A DNA stretch of 64,000 nt, from contig CALMQS010000049.1 of the NCBI GenBank assembly GCA_937871285.1, forward strand, positions 1 to 64,000, read 5' to 3'. The stretch's first letter is position 1. Each line of letters starts with the position of its first letter. Source of the stretch: an uncultured Sphingobacteriales bacterium. GTDB lineage: Bacteria; Bacteroidota; Bacteroidia; Chitinophagales; Chitinophagaceae. Below the pieces are notes generated by a model, which did no database searches, was not told the DNA's origin, and saw only the letters and a list, made by a program, of their open reading frames with translations. Both the position numbers and the translations under genes were made by a program. This document shows, one piece after another, positions 44,601 to 53,269 of this stretch.

Positions 44601-44696
44601 CCTGCCTGTAACAACCGTTTGCGCCATGGCAAAAGCGGAGAAAAAGATGCCGGAAATAAGCAGAAAGAGCGTTTTTGGAAACAGAAATCGTTTCAT
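41640..44696 (-). CDS. SusC/RagA TonB-dependent receptor
   Basis: A 1018-residue outer-membrane transporter with a signal peptide ending AMAQ (residue 26). It has a carboxypeptidase-D-like domain (VTGRVTDESSGEALPSVNI, about 28-100), the plug (SEVVVVGYGTQQKKDVTGA, then PLVIIDGVPAG), and a beta barrel ending in FGVNVTF. There is no STN domain, so it is not a sigma/FecR transducer. Its upstream gap (44697-45135) holds palindromes that might bind a regulator. It pairs with the SusD 18 bp downstream. Confidence 0.95.
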   Translation of the reverse strand: MKRFLFPKTLFLLISGIFFSAFAMAQTVVTGRVTDESSGEALPSVNIMVKGTSKGAVSDANGSYSIGLAANESVLVFSFTGYTTKEIDVTGRTQVDVTLLSAAASLSEVVVVGYGTQQKKDVTGAVASVKGTEVQNLPVSGVTQALQGRTAGVNVVRSGGSPGNAGSIRIRGTGTINNADPLVIIDGVPAGGLNSVNPNDIESIEILKDASASAIYGTRAANGVVIVTTKRGGFEQPSTISLNAYTGFSNALKTLDMLDAATLVELKRERYTNDGLPVNEVWNNADNAVQRTNWQKELFGTGKVNNADIAISGGGAKSSYMISGGYYDEKGLITNSFFRRVSLRVNSDHKVGKRLKIGESIQLTNSKDNSLNTLSAQDGIIWSAIRFMPFIPVKNADGTWGTSKASNEYGDINNPVFTANNTDASNINNRILGNLNAELEIIKGLKLKANFGLDANHYTGRNFSTIVTDQTRTTNNNSLGRNFSESYSLLGEYFLSYNKTFADLHRVDFVGGYTAQTFNGDWFSAAKRDFINEAMNQRFLDVGQTLGNIGGNRSYDALSSWFGRVNYDFDRKYLLTATFRADGSSKFAEGNKWGYFPAFSAGWRISEEKFFDNVGFIDELKLTGGWGQLGNQNIGGLQYLALISGGGRYSFDDNTVVGATQSRLPNYNISWETAEMTNIGLSIEMLKRTLQANFNYFIKTTRDMLLSPPTIGTVGTLGIPDQNVGILRNQGLEIDLTYRNSAGNFNYSFSGNASFIKNKVVKLYDGNYIGSVLYGRPLEEISRTYEGSPIAVFYGWKTDGLYQTQDDIDKDANITNDSRKTAGLIAPGDVRFLDLNNDGMINEQDRTILGSPHPKVVYGFNADFEYKGIDLSLFLLGNAGLSIFNADRMQGLDPTYSFNMYAEVADRWTGPNTSNTIPRMTTRRDNRNYRTSDMFIEKGDFLRLKNIVLGYTLPLNLTERAGISKLRVYVTGQNVFTFTKYSGLDPELGYSDGNKQINVDIAQYPQSRSWTFGVNVTF

Positions 44697-45050
44697 AATT
44701 GTTTGGAGTTAAGTAATGAATGACAGCAAAAACAAATGTCTTTTATAAATGCATCCTGGCATATTAAGTTTGTATGAAGCTTAATAGCACGGAAGCTATT
44801 ATATCCGCTTGCGGAAAGGTTACAATAATGAAGAAGGCTAAAAAACTGCTGTAGCAAGAACAACCGGATAAACGGGTCGGGTATGGTGTTGTAACCGGAA
44901 TAAGATTACATTCACAGGCATCAGCCATTTTCTCTTTTCCTGACTATTGCCGTTCGCACAACTGGTAATATTTCATCTCCGTGTATTCCCGTATAATAAA
45001 ATAATAAATATACTGCCGGAGCCGGTTGCCTTGTAAAATTAATATAAATA

Positions 45051-45067
45051 GTTAACTACTTGTTAAC
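45051..45067. promoter_or_regulatory. GTTAAC-N5-GTTAAC inverted repeat
   Basis: Two GTTAAC hexamers, each self-complementary, are spaced by TACTT, making a 17-bp near-palindrome in the gap 44697-45135 upstream of the SusC/SusD operon. It resembles a dimer-binding operator. No further gene-like content is seen in that 440-bp gap apart from the palindrome at 45115. Confidence 0.3.
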
Positions 45068-45114
45068 CGGGGTAAACTTACTCAATATTCAATAGATAAA
45101 ACGTGATAAAGGGA

Positions 45115-45130
45115 TTGCAAACGTTTGCAA
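45115..45130. promoter_or_regulatory. Perfect 16-bp palindrome, LacI-operator-like
   Basis: TTGCAAACGTTTGCAA is a perfect palindrome with a central CG, the form typical of LacI-family operators. On the plus strand it is followed by seven T, so it could also act as a hairpin terminator. It lies 5 bp past the decayed SusD fragment and about 420 bp upstream of the SusC gene at 44696. No LacI regulator is encoded in the window. Confidence 0.4.
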
Positions 45131-45135
45131 TTTTT

Positions 45136-45375
45136 TTATTGCGGATATCCCGGATTTTGAGGTTTAAGGTTCGGATTATTAAGCATCTCCTGTACACCCA
45201 GCGGGAACAGCAGGTGTTTTTCCTGTAAAGCCTCGTTGGAGCTTTTACTGATATGTCCCACAAAGTTATCGAAGCCGTTGGTGGTTTCGTTGTATACTTT
45301 TCTGAGGCGCACCATATCAAACCAGGTAATACCCTCGTAGCACAACTCGTGCCAGCGTTCTCTCCAAAACGGGCT
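45136..45375 (-). pseudogene. C-terminal remnant of a SusD/RagB gene
   Basis: A 79-codon frame after an in-frame TGA (45378-45376) encodes FWRERWHELCYEGITWFDMVR and ends NPGYPQ. That is the classic SusD C-terminus (an R-HEL-EG-WFDL-R helix and a final NPxL-QNPGY). The first roughly 400 residues are missing and the sequence abuts the FAH gene end at 45393. It is a leftover of a deleted SusD at the 3' end of the glycan locus. Confidence 0.8.
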
Positions 45376-45392
45376 TCATGCCATGATATCTT

Positions 45393-46250
45393 CTATGCCG
45401 GAAGCGGTTTATGCATAATCCTGTTCGACAGCGTACCAATTTCATCAATGCTGATATTTACGATATCATTTTCAAGAAGCGTAAAATCGTTATCCGGCAC
45501 TAAGCAGGTACCCGTCATTAAAAAACAACCATGCGGGAAGTCGGTTTCCCTGAATAAAAATGCTGCCAGTTCGGCAAGCGAGCGCTTCATCATGCTAATG
45601 GTGATGGCGCCATCAAATATGGGTTGGTTATTGCGAAGAATGCTCATACTGATGGTTGTGCCCGGATCAACGGGCTGCTCGGGGATATACAGGCAGGGGC
45701 CAAGCGCGGCGCTTCTTTCATAGGTTTTGGCCTGGGGCAGATATAAGGGATTTTCTCCTTCAATACTGCGTGAGCTCATATCATTTCCTATAGTGTAGGC
45801 CTGTATATTGCCCGCGCTGTTGATAAACAGCGTGAGCTCCGGTTCGGGAACATTCCAGGTAGAATCCCTGCGGATATACACATCCTCAAAATGACCGGCA
45901 ACGCGGTGGGGTAGCGATTTGAAGAACAATTCCGGCCGTTCCGCTTCGTATACCTTATCATAAAAGGTAGCCCCGCCCGATTCTTTTGACTCTTCCATAC
46001 GGGCATCGCGGCTACGCAAATACGTTACCCCCGCGGCCCATACTTCCTGGGTTCCAATAGGCGCTAAAAGCGGACGTGTTAAAAATACAGCCACTTCTTC
46101 CTCCGATAGTTTGGGAAACTTAGCCAGCGAATCCGTGAGGTATTCATAAAGGTTATTCCTGTTGATGAGTGTGTCAAAAGCCGCGCCTGATATATAATAT
46201 CCGCCATCGTGCTCCAGTACAGTTCCGTTCTGCGTTTTATACAATTTCAT
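45393..46250 (-). CDS. Fumarylacetoacetate hydrolase family protein
   Basis: A 285-residue FAH-fold enzyme. VWAAGVTYLRSRDAR (about 68-82) and WNVPEPELTLFI with YTIGNDMSSRSIEGENPLYLPQ downstream supply the metal-binding Glu/Glu/Asp set. Several relatives dehydrate 2-keto-3-deoxy sugar acids in non-phosphorylative pentose pathways, which would fit a locus releasing xylose or arabinose. ATG 46250 is chosen because residues from the longer frame do not match the family. No signal peptide is seen, so it is cytoplasmic. It follows the DUF6786-like gene by about 120 bp from the chosen start. Confidence 0.85.
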   Translation of the reverse strand: MKLYKTQNGTVLEHDGGYYISGAAFDTLINRNNLYEYLTDSLAKFPKLSEEEVAVFLTRPLLAPIGTQEVWAAGVTYLRSRDARMEESKESGGATFYDKVYEAERPELFFKSLPHRVAGHFEDVYIRRDSTWNVPEPELTLFINSAGNIQAYTIGNDMSSRSIEGENPLYLPQAKTYERSAALGPCLYIPEQPVDPGTTISMSILRNNQPIFDGAITISMMKRSLAELAAFLFRETDFPHGCFLMTGTCLVPDNDFTLLENDIVNISIDEIGTLSNRIMHKPLPA

Positions 46251-46369
46251 TTGAATAATGTTTTTAAAATGTAAGAGACCGTTGTATGGCATATATACTA
46301 CCGGTACATAAATTAATGCTGTGGTGAATAGTGAATGGTGAACAGGATTCACTATTGCCAATTGCCTGT

Positions 46370-47596
46370 TTACCTCATTTTAGCATGGTCAAGGTCAACC
46401 CCAAGAAGGTGCTGCGCCAGCGTTTTTAATGCGGCATAATCACCTTCAAAATGACAGGTAGCCTGCCGGTAGATTTGTGCTTCCCCCGGCTGTAAGGGTT
46501 TAGCGGCAGAGGACGATTCCAGTTCGTAAAAAGGTCCTAACTGGGAGCCATCTTCTAACGGTCCGTCGTTATAAGCGTTTACCACATCACCTTTATACGG
46601 CTGCTTTTGCAGTTCCCACTTGGAGTTTACGTAATCACCGTTCGGATCAATGTCGAAAAAAATGATGGTCAATATATTTCTTTTAAAATCGAAGCTGGCG
46701 GCAAGCGGCTTGGCAATAGCAGGCAACAAACCTAATTTGCTGCGGTGCTTTCCATCGCATTTTAATAGCAGCACGCTGTCTTTTATAATGAGCCGGCCGG
46801 CTGGAATTTGACCGAAATAATTGTCGGTAATAAAATCCTTAACATCCTTACGGTTGTGAAAGGGAACAATGGCAACCGTTTCATCAGAGGGCGTAAACAT
46901 GCCCAGCAACCAGATGGAAAGTAGCCCCGTTTCTTTTTTCCAGGCATTTTCACCCATGTTTTTTATGATGTTTTCCGTTTCATAGGCCACCCATTTTACA
47001 TTACCCGGAAGACTGGTTTGTAAGCGGCTATTGAGCGCCGCTTCATTTAACAGGCGGATATTCCTGTTGATGAAAATATTAAATTCGGTTCCGCTGTAGT
47101 TGGTAACAATGGCCTTTTGTGAAAATTCAACACTTGTGCTGTCGGAATGGGTTATCTGGTAGGCTACGGTATCAATAACAGGAGGCACCTGCCAGTTTTT
47201 GATATGGAAAGTGTCTCCTTTTTTAAAATAAAAGGAATACTGTCCGCCTTCCGGTCCTATCCATAACCGCTCCTCCCCGCCAACGGGGTTAAACTGATCC
47301 CTGAATTTTCCGGCAGCGATCAGTTCGTAGTTGATCCATCCGGCACTATTGCCCGAATCGCCGCTTGTGCTGCTGGTCATTACGCGCCCCTGGTAATCGG
47401 CGGTAAGTAATACCCTCGCGCCATGTTCATTCCATAGTTCTACTGTATTATTGATATGTTTTTTCAAAAACGCAGCATCATAGCCATAGCTGCCTTTTGC
47501 ATATTCAACTGCCTTTTCAGGTTGGGTGTCATTACAAGCCATCAATACAAAAATTAAAAAGGATACGCCTGACAGAGAAGAAAAGTACTTCCTCAT
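46370..47596 (-). CDS. DUF6786-like lipoprotein
   Basis: A 408-residue lipoprotein (lipobox LMAC, Cys21) rich in beta strands, resembling DUF6786 and galactose-mutarotase-like beta sandwiches: SYGYDAAFLKKH at the start, then IGPEGGQYSFYF and FYELESSSAA. It could bind or epimerise sugars at the cell surface, but no catalytic residues can be assigned. It lies within the PUL between the CarboxypepD-reg gene and the FAH gene. Confidence 0.65.
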   Translation of the reverse strand: MRKYFSSLSGVSFLIFVLMACNDTQPEKAVEYAKGSYGYDAAFLKKHINNTVELWNEHGARVLLTADYQGRVMTSSTSGDSGNSAGWINYELIAAGKFRDQFNPVGGEERLWIGPEGGQYSFYFKKGDTFHIKNWQVPPVIDTVAYQITHSDSTSVEFSQKAIVTNYSGTEFNIFINRNIRLLNEAALNSRLQTSLPGNVKWVAYETENIIKNMGENAWKKETGLLSIWLLGMFTPSDETVAIVPFHNRKDVKDFITDNYFGQIPAGRLIIKDSVLLLKCDGKHRSKLGLLPAIAKPLAASFDFKRNILTIIFFDIDPNGDYVNSKWELQKQPYKGDVVNAYNDGPLEDGSQLGPFYELESSSAAKPLQPGEAQIYRQATCHFEGDYAALKTLAQHLLGVDLDHAKMR

Positions 47597-47739
47597 ACTA
47601 TTGCCATTTAAAAAATAAAGGATGTTAAGGTAGTAAAGTTTATAAGGACGGACAGCACTGATGCAGATTTTTTATTGCAACAGCGATCAGTCTTCAGCTT
47701 AAACCCCATACCTCACACCTTACCCCCTACTCCCTACTC

Positions 47740-48486
47740 CTATTTTTCCTTCCCATCCTTATCAGCTCTCCCTTTCCTTTGCATGAATGCCCGGTAGCTG
47801 TCATTGATATACAATAGCATATCTGCATTGTTGCTTCGCCGGCAAAAAGCATAGCTTGGCCGGTATTGCAGCATAAAAGTTTGCAGGGAATTACCCCGCA
47901 ATCCTGTTATTTTGGAAATATAATCAAAAGGAAATTTGTAATCAATGTATAATTCTTCTTCCTGGTGTTCAAACATTTTTTTAAACCTGCGTTCGTTTCT
48001 TTCATTTTTAGAAAAAAAGCTTATAGGACTAAAAGTAATGCCCACGCCGTCTGTTGGCGTATTACCCCTGCCACCAACCAGCTTAGTGTTTCGTTTGGTG
48101 AGCACATCATTAAACTCCTGCCGCCTGCTGATGGAATCTGCCTGGTAGCGGTTCAGTCCGCCAATCTCTACTTTTTCTAATTCAATTACATGGCGGGCAA
48201 GAAAAATATCAAAGGGAGCGGTGAGTGTATTTGCTGTAACTACTATGGTATCTGTAATATAGCCCGCAGAGGAAAAAGAAAGCACATCTCCTGCAGCGGC
48301 GGGTATCCTGTAATTGCCGCCCATATCGCTTTGCGCCGTTTTGTTTTGCGATAAATTTTTTACGGTAGCGGCCATGATTACCCGGTCGTACCATTTATCC
48401 AATACTTTACCTCTTAAATGGGTTTGCGTAAAAGCAGCATGACCACAGAAAAGAAAACAGGTAAAAAATAATACAACCTTTATCAT
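47740..48486 (-). CDS. Carboxypeptidase-like regulatory domain protein
   Basis: A 248-residue exported protein (signal peptide to about AAFTQ, residue 21) with one carboxypeptidase-D regulatory-like beta sandwich (about 24-100, LRGKVLDKWYDRVIMAAT) and an uncharacterised C-terminus with a basic end. These modules often sit in the envelope and bind partners or glycans. It lies in the glycan locus after GH9 by 87 bp. Upstream bases 47597-47739 contain only a C/T-rich stretch. Confidence 0.7.
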   Translation of the reverse strand: MIKVVLFFTCFLFCGHAAFTQTHLRGKVLDKWYDRVIMAATVKNLSQNKTAQSDMGGNYRIPAAAGDVLSFSSAGYITDTIVVTANTLTAPFDIFLARHVIELEKVEIGGLNRYQADSISRRQEFNDVLTKRNTKLVGGRGNTPTDGVGITFSPISFFSKNERNERRFKKMFEHQEEELYIDYKFPFDYISKITGLRGNSLQTFMLQYRPSYAFCRRSNNADMLLYINDSYRAFMQRKGRADKDGKEK

Positions 48487-48573
48487 TATACCTGCAAGAT
48501 ATACAGGATGCTATATTGTTGTAATGTGGACGCTGGCTGTTTCAACATTATTAACATTGTATTAAGCGCGGTT

Positions 48574-50334
48574 TTAATGTACAGAAAACCCCGCCTCATA
48601 TTGCAGTGCTTCCAGCGCCGCGGAAACATATACGAGCGGCGCGTTCCAGTTAATAGCTGTTTCATTAGAGGCGTAAGAGCAATCTGCATCTGTATAAGCT
48701 GTTTCAGGTTCTGTATACCGGTATGTACATTTATCCTGCATACCGGGGTTGGGCCCGCCGGCCAGCAATCCGGGTACAGGTTCCGCAATGCCATCGGCGA
48801 CGGACAGGCGGTGATGAATATGCATGGGCGAACGGCTACCCGTTCCCGTTACAAAACAGAAGCCGGTGGCGTTTCTGCCCATTATATAATCTGCGTTGGT
48901 CAATGCCGCGTTTATAAATTGTTTGTCCCTGGTAAGCAGGTAAGCATTCAGGAGCGCGATGCCCTGGTTCAATGCCACGGCGTTGCTGCCCCATATAAAA
49001 TCTCTTTTGCTTTGACCCATAATGGTGCGAAAGGCTTTGTTGCCTCCGTTGCTGATCAATGATGCGGCAAAATCAATCACCTGCTGCTGAACGGCAGGCA
49101 AAGCGAGCTGCTGATATGCTGATAATGCTTTTTTATAACGTAAAAGCGTATACGATCCCAGCATTGCAACACTGCTCCATGAGGGAAGCGGAGCTATGGC
49201 AGGCTTATACTGTTGGATGTCCTGAACATAATCTTCTTTTTTTGTTGTGGCCAATAATTCACACGCCGCCCGGAACCATTCATCCTTTACATTGCTGTCG
49301 CCGTAAGCGCCTGTGGTTATAACGGGTTGGTATAAAGCATTCATGGCATGCTGATCGTACAATACCCCCGGGTTTTCCTTCGCCCATTGCCATGCATATT
49401 GCGCGGCATGCAGGCAACTGTCGCTTAAGCCGGGCAATTGCTTTTTGAATTTTGAAACTATCCTTGCAGCCTGTGCCATTACCGCGGTAAAATTAAGCGC
49501 CGCCGCTGTGGATTTTTGTACTACATACCTGGGCTTATGGCAATCGACGGGCATGATCATTTTATCGAAAGCGGCATTGGTGCATTTGTGGTATACGCCG
49601 CCATCGTGGGGATCCTGCATGGTAAGCATCCAGCGCAGGTTGTACAGGGTTTCATTAATAATGTCCGGCAGGCCGTTACCGGTTTCGGGGATATTCGTTT
49701 GCAGGGTATCGAAGTACAACGGGAAGTCTTCATAAGCCGACAGCAGCGTGCCCATGGTAATGCCGGAGTTAACGATATATTTATTATAATCACCCGCATC
49801 ATACCAGCCGCCGGGCGATGATATAACGGTATTGGCTGGCCGCTTCCCGGAAGCTGCAGAAGGATGAATGTGCACCTCTTTATCAGGATGTCCGCCCTTC
49901 CGTGCCCATTTCCCTGCATATTGCGGCAGTATAGGTGCAGACATCCGCTGGTAATAATAACTTTTTAACGCTGCTGTACCAGGGGCATGATAAATATTAT
50001 TTTGGATGCTGAAAGGGTAGGAGTAGCCTGCGCCCTGTACAAACAGTATGTATTTTCCCACAGCAGTGAACGCTGAAAAATCTGCTATGCGTGTAGTAGT
50101 GGAAGAGTAGACCGAAGTTTCAGGAGTTGACAGTATGCCTTTATATACCGTATCTTTTTTACCGGCAGCCAATAAGTAAAATGTATTGGACTCAACAGGG
50201 CTTGTAACCACTGCTATTTTGGGTGAATGCGTGTAAAAGCCATGCTGGTTAAGCTGTATGCCGGTTAATGGCTGTGCCTGCAGAAAGTGGTTCCATGCTA
50301 TAATGAAAAAGAATGTTGTTGCTGTTCTTTTCAT
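48574..50334 (-). CDS. Glycoside hydrolase family 9
   Basis: A 586-residue exported enzyme with an Ig-like N-terminal domain (about 22-105) and a GH9 (alpha/alpha)6 barrel. GGWYDAGDYNKY (about 175-186) carries the catalytic base aspartates, and YASNETAINWNAPLVYVSAAL (about 555-575) holds the acid glutamate. GH9 enzymes cut beta-1,4-glucan backbones by inversion, and GH9 is found in xyloglucan loci such as that of Bacteroides ovatus. A signal peptide (to about LQAQ, residue 21) places it outside the cytoplasm. It follows the GH51-like gene by 8 bp. Confidence 0.93.
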   Translation of the reverse strand: MKRTATTFFFIIAWNHFLQAQPLTGIQLNQHGFYTHSPKIAVVTSPVESNTFYLLAAGKKDTVYKGILSTPETSVYSSTTTRIADFSAFTAVGKYILFVQGAGYSYPFSIQNNIYHAPGTAALKSYYYQRMSAPILPQYAGKWARKGGHPDKEVHIHPSAASGKRPANTVISSPGGWYDAGDYNKYIVNSGITMGTLLSAYEDFPLYFDTLQTNIPETGNGLPDIINETLYNLRWMLTMQDPHDGGVYHKCTNAAFDKMIMPVDCHKPRYVVQKSTAAALNFTAVMAQAARIVSKFKKQLPGLSDSCLHAAQYAWQWAKENPGVLYDQHAMNALYQPVITTGAYGDSNVKDEWFRAACELLATTKKEDYVQDIQQYKPAIAPLPSWSSVAMLGSYTLLRYKKALSAYQQLALPAVQQQVIDFAASLISNGGNKAFRTIMGQSKRDFIWGSNAVALNQGIALLNAYLLTRDKQFINAALTNADYIMGRNATGFCFVTGTGSRSPMHIHHRLSVADGIAEPVPGLLAGGPNPGMQDKCTYRYTEPETAYTDADCSYASNETAINWNAPLVYVSAALEALQYEAGFSVH

Positions 50335-50342
50335 AATTTTTT

Positions 50343-52085
50343 TTATTTTTTATCTATTACCATACATACCGCGCCTAATGGCGGCACTATAATTTTAATG
50401 CCATTAAGCGTTGTTGCAGCATAGGCTTTCAGGGTGGCATAATCGGCAGGCCCGCCGGCTGCCAGTGCCGGCCCGTTGCCGTTGACCAAAACTTTCCTGG
50501 AAAATTCTCCATTGTCGTTGCTGCCTTCCAGGCGGTACCAGTAAAAGCGATTGCCGGCATTAAAATTATTTATTTTCACTTCTGTTGTCACCGGCGAGGC
50601 GGAGGTATTGATCAAAGTAATATTTACCTCTCCCGAACTGTAAGTAGATGCATACGGGATAATAGCATTGGTATTTTTAACAGTAGCGGGTATGAACCGG
50701 TCGCCCAGCATTTTTTGAAAGAAGTACATGTAATAAAAAGACGGTCTTGGTGTCCATTTAGGAATACCAGGTTCGTTGCCATCGCTGAAAAGCCCATGGT
50801 CGTTGCCATTATCCCAGCCGTTGAGCAGATCCCACCGGGCTGCCATGCCATATTTATTTTTCAACGCTTCCCCCATGATCAGTAGAGCAAAAACACCGCT
50901 GGTATTGGATACCTGCTGTTTGGAATCCCTGGCCCACATGTTCCATTCGGTTAAGGCAACGGGCTTCACAGGAGCTCCTGTTGTTTGCAGGGTTTGCAAT
51001 ACAAAATCCATCATATTAGAAGGAACCGTAAACGATGCGTTAAGCACTTCAGCCGCATTGGAATTGGCGTTATAGGTTGTAAAATAATTGTGTACCACAT
51101 AAAAATCATGCTTACCATCCAGTTCCGGGAGCATACCGCTGTTCCATGTTTTTACCGTGTTGGTTTGCCATGCTTCGGAAGGCGATTCTACCAATGTTGC
51201 CCCTATATAAATTTTTTTACCAATTTCCGTTGCAGCTTTTTGCATGGAATCAACAAATACCTTAAAGTGCTGCGCGTATAATTTACCGGTTAAATATTCA
51301 GGTTGCCCGTCTTCATTTTTAGTGAGGTCTATACGATAGCCCCATTCCCAGTCGCCGTAATTTTCGTTGCCAATTTCCCAGTATTGCGTGCGGCCATTAT
51401 CGTAGCGTACCCAGTCGGCGGCAAGATGAGCTGCTGCTGCAACGGGGTCATCGCTTGTTCCATACCGGGCATAGCCGTAGTTAACGGTAATCATTCCCCG
51501 GTTACCGCTTTGCTGCAGCATGGCATAATATTGATCGAGGCTGGCGCTCCAGTTGGTGTTTATTTTGCCATACCAGTATCCGGGGTCTTTCAGTACCCCG
51601 TCTTTATCCATTATCTGCTGAGGAACATCCGGGGGGAGTACGTCCTGAGGCTGGTTCCAGAAATACACATCGCTTCCGCTGCCGGCGGGCCAGCGGATAA
51701 TATGCGGGTGCAGGTTAGTGATATGATTCATAAACAGCGGCTCCGTTACCATAGGTGTCATCCAGGTATTGGCATTATGCCCGAACAGGGAAAGGGGTAT
51801 TTTGGTAATGATAGCGCCGGCATCAACGGTTACTACGTTGGCGGTAACGGCAGTGGGAGCTGTGGTTTCATTATAAGCCGGGGCTGTGAAGGTTTTAGCC
51901 TGCCAGTCATCTAAAAAAAATCCCATAGTAGTAGCCACGGGCGGATCCGTTACCGGTTTCACCACTACCGGCGTATCGGTTGGGGGAACAGGATCGGGTG
52001 CAGGCGTTTTGGTTTTTTTGCAGGAAAATATACCTGCGCATACAAGGAGCAGCAGGGGTATAAAAATGGCAAAGGCTATCCTCAT
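50343..52085 (-). CDS. Clan GH-A glycoside hydrolase, GH51/GH44-like
   Basis: A 580-residue lipoprotein (lipobox FSC, Cys22, followed by a proline/threonine linker) with a GH-A TIM barrel. HIIRWPAGSGSDVYFW (about 138-153), the acid/base glutamate in YWEIGNENYGDW (about 236-247) and the nucleophile in ALTEWNMW (about 380-387) are visible, with a C-terminal beta sandwich. The layout resembles GH51 alpha-L-arabinofuranosidases, but GH44-type endo-glucanase/xyloglucanase is not excluded. It is probably surface exposed, next to the TIG glycan-binding protein. Confidence 0.75.
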   Translation of the reverse strand: MRIAFAIFIPLLLLVCAGIFSCKKTKTPAPDPVPPTDTPVVVKPVTDPPVATTMGFFLDDWQAKTFTAPAYNETTAPTAVTANVVTVDAGAIITKIPLSLFGHNANTWMTPMVTEPLFMNHITNLHPHIIRWPAGSGSDVYFWNQPQDVLPPDVPQQIMDKDGVLKDPGYWYGKINTNWSASLDQYYAMLQQSGNRGMITVNYGYARYGTSDDPVAAAAHLAADWVRYDNGRTQYWEIGNENYGDWEWGYRIDLTKNEDGQPEYLTGKLYAQHFKVFVDSMQKAATEIGKKIYIGATLVESPSEAWQTNTVKTWNSGMLPELDGKHDFYVVHNYFTTYNANSNAAEVLNASFTVPSNMMDFVLQTLQTTGAPVKPVALTEWNMWARDSKQQVSNTSGVFALLIMGEALKNKYGMAARWDLLNGWDNGNDHGLFSDGNEPGIPKWTPRPSFYYMYFFQKMLGDRFIPATVKNTNAIIPYASTYSSGEVNITLINTSASPVTTEVKINNFNAGNRFYWYRLEGSNDNGEFSRKVLVNGNGPALAAGGPADYATLKAYAATTLNGIKIIVPPLGAVCMVIDKK

Positions 52086-52185
52086 TCGTTTATTTGTAGG
52101 GATGATGCAATATGCTATAAAACAGCGGCAACTTTTCAGGGTTACCGCTGTTTATTGTATAGGGCAGTGTCAAAAGCTTTGGTTA

Positions 52186-53250
52186 CTATTTAATAAACAT
52201 AATATTGTCGAAATATAATGTTTTTCCTTCGTCGTGTATCTGGAAAAGGATAACACTTATTGAATTGATGCCCGGCATTAAAGTGGCAATTTCTTCTTTG
52301 AAATAGGTCCATTTTCCCGCTGGTATGGTCAATGTTTTTTCAGGTGAGCTAAGTGACCAGTTATTGCCCTGAACCTGAAGTTTTACCTTCTTTTCCACAT
52401 CAGCTCCTTTCACCCAAAAAGTAAAATATTTGGTTCCGGCCGGAAGGGGCAGCTCGGAACCCATGCCTATTTGCAAACCACCCCAGGTTTCTGCGGGATT
52501 GTATGCTGCTTTCAGACTTTTTCCTCCGCTTACAAAATCATCAGCAGAAGCTGAATAGGTTCCTCCCCATGACCAGCTTTGCGCCGGATTAACAAAATCA
52601 TTGGTAAATATCTGCAGGGCTTTGTCTACGTTCACGAATATAATATCAGTAGTCTTATCACCTCCCGTAGTAGTTAGTACCAGCTTTGTTTTATCTGCAT
52701 CAGAAGCAGGCATCTGAATAACCATCTCGTTTAATGATTGTGAAATGATAGTTGCTTCATCGGTAGTGCCCTCCAGGATCACTTGTGTAACCAGGTCGAG
52801 ATTGTTTCCATTGAGCTTAATGGTAGAGCCTGATTCAAATTCTGAAGGGAAGGCATTATTAACAAGCGCAAGCGGTATTACATCAAACGGAATAGTTAAG
52901 GATTTGCCCTGGCTATTGGTGAGCACAATGTTTTGCGGCCCCCTTGTAGCTGTATCCGGCACCCTGAATAAAATGGCGGTTCCGGTATTTAGTGTTGACT
53001 GAAATAAAGAAGGCGCATTGTTTTTGTCGAAGATAATACTACGCATATCACCCAAACCGCTGCCTTTAAGTGTTAGAAGCGTGCCTGGTGCTCCGCTGGA
53101 AGGTGTAATGTTTTCTAATTGCGGGTTACCGGGCTTTATATCCGGGCTGCCATCCTTCATGTCTTCTTTTGTACATGCACTCATTGTCCAGGCCATTGTG
53201 AAAACAATAACAGCAAGCACCTGGATTTTGTGAACAAATATTTTTTTCAT
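52186..53250 (-). CDS. TIG-domain surface glycan-binding lipoprotein
   Basis: A 354-residue lipoprotein (lipobox MSAC, Cys26) with two IPT/TIG domains (about 44-125, ITPSSGAPGTLLTLKGSGLG; about 126-210) and a C-terminal carbohydrate-binding-module-like jelly roll (about 215-354, FTFWVKGADVEKKV). This is the usual build of the SGBP encoded next to SusC/SusD in cellulose- and hemicellulose-type loci. It lies 19 bp after SusD and would hold the glycan at the surface during cutting. Confidence 0.88.
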   Translation of the reverse strand: MKKIFVHKIQVLAVIVFTMAWTMSACTKEDMKDGSPDIKPGNPQLENITPSSGAPGTLLTLKGSGLGDMRSIIFDKNNAPSLFQSTLNTGTAILFRVPDTATRGPQNIVLTNSQGKSLTIPFDVIPLALVNNAFPSEFESGSTIKLNGNNLDLVTQVILEGTTDEATIISQSLNEMVIQMPASDADKTKLVLTTTGGDKTTDIIFVNVDKALQIFTNDFVNPAQSWSWGGTYSASADDFVSGGKSLKAAYNPAETWGGLQIGMGSELPLPAGTKYFTFWVKGADVEKKVKLQVQGNNWSLSSPEKTLTIPAGKWTYFKEEIATLMPGINSISVILFQIHDEGKTLYFDNIMFIK

Positions 53251-53269
53251 ATCAGTATGTTTATGCTTT

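Noticed and set aside
45078..45320. 80-codon frame overlapping the SusD remnant
   Set aside because: It is a shifted-frame shadow of the SusD fragment and has no recognisable features.
47660..47745. C/T-rich stretch before the CarboxypepD-reg gene stop
   Set aside because: Simple pyrimidine-rich sequence only; there is no symmetry or repeat unit that would mark an element.
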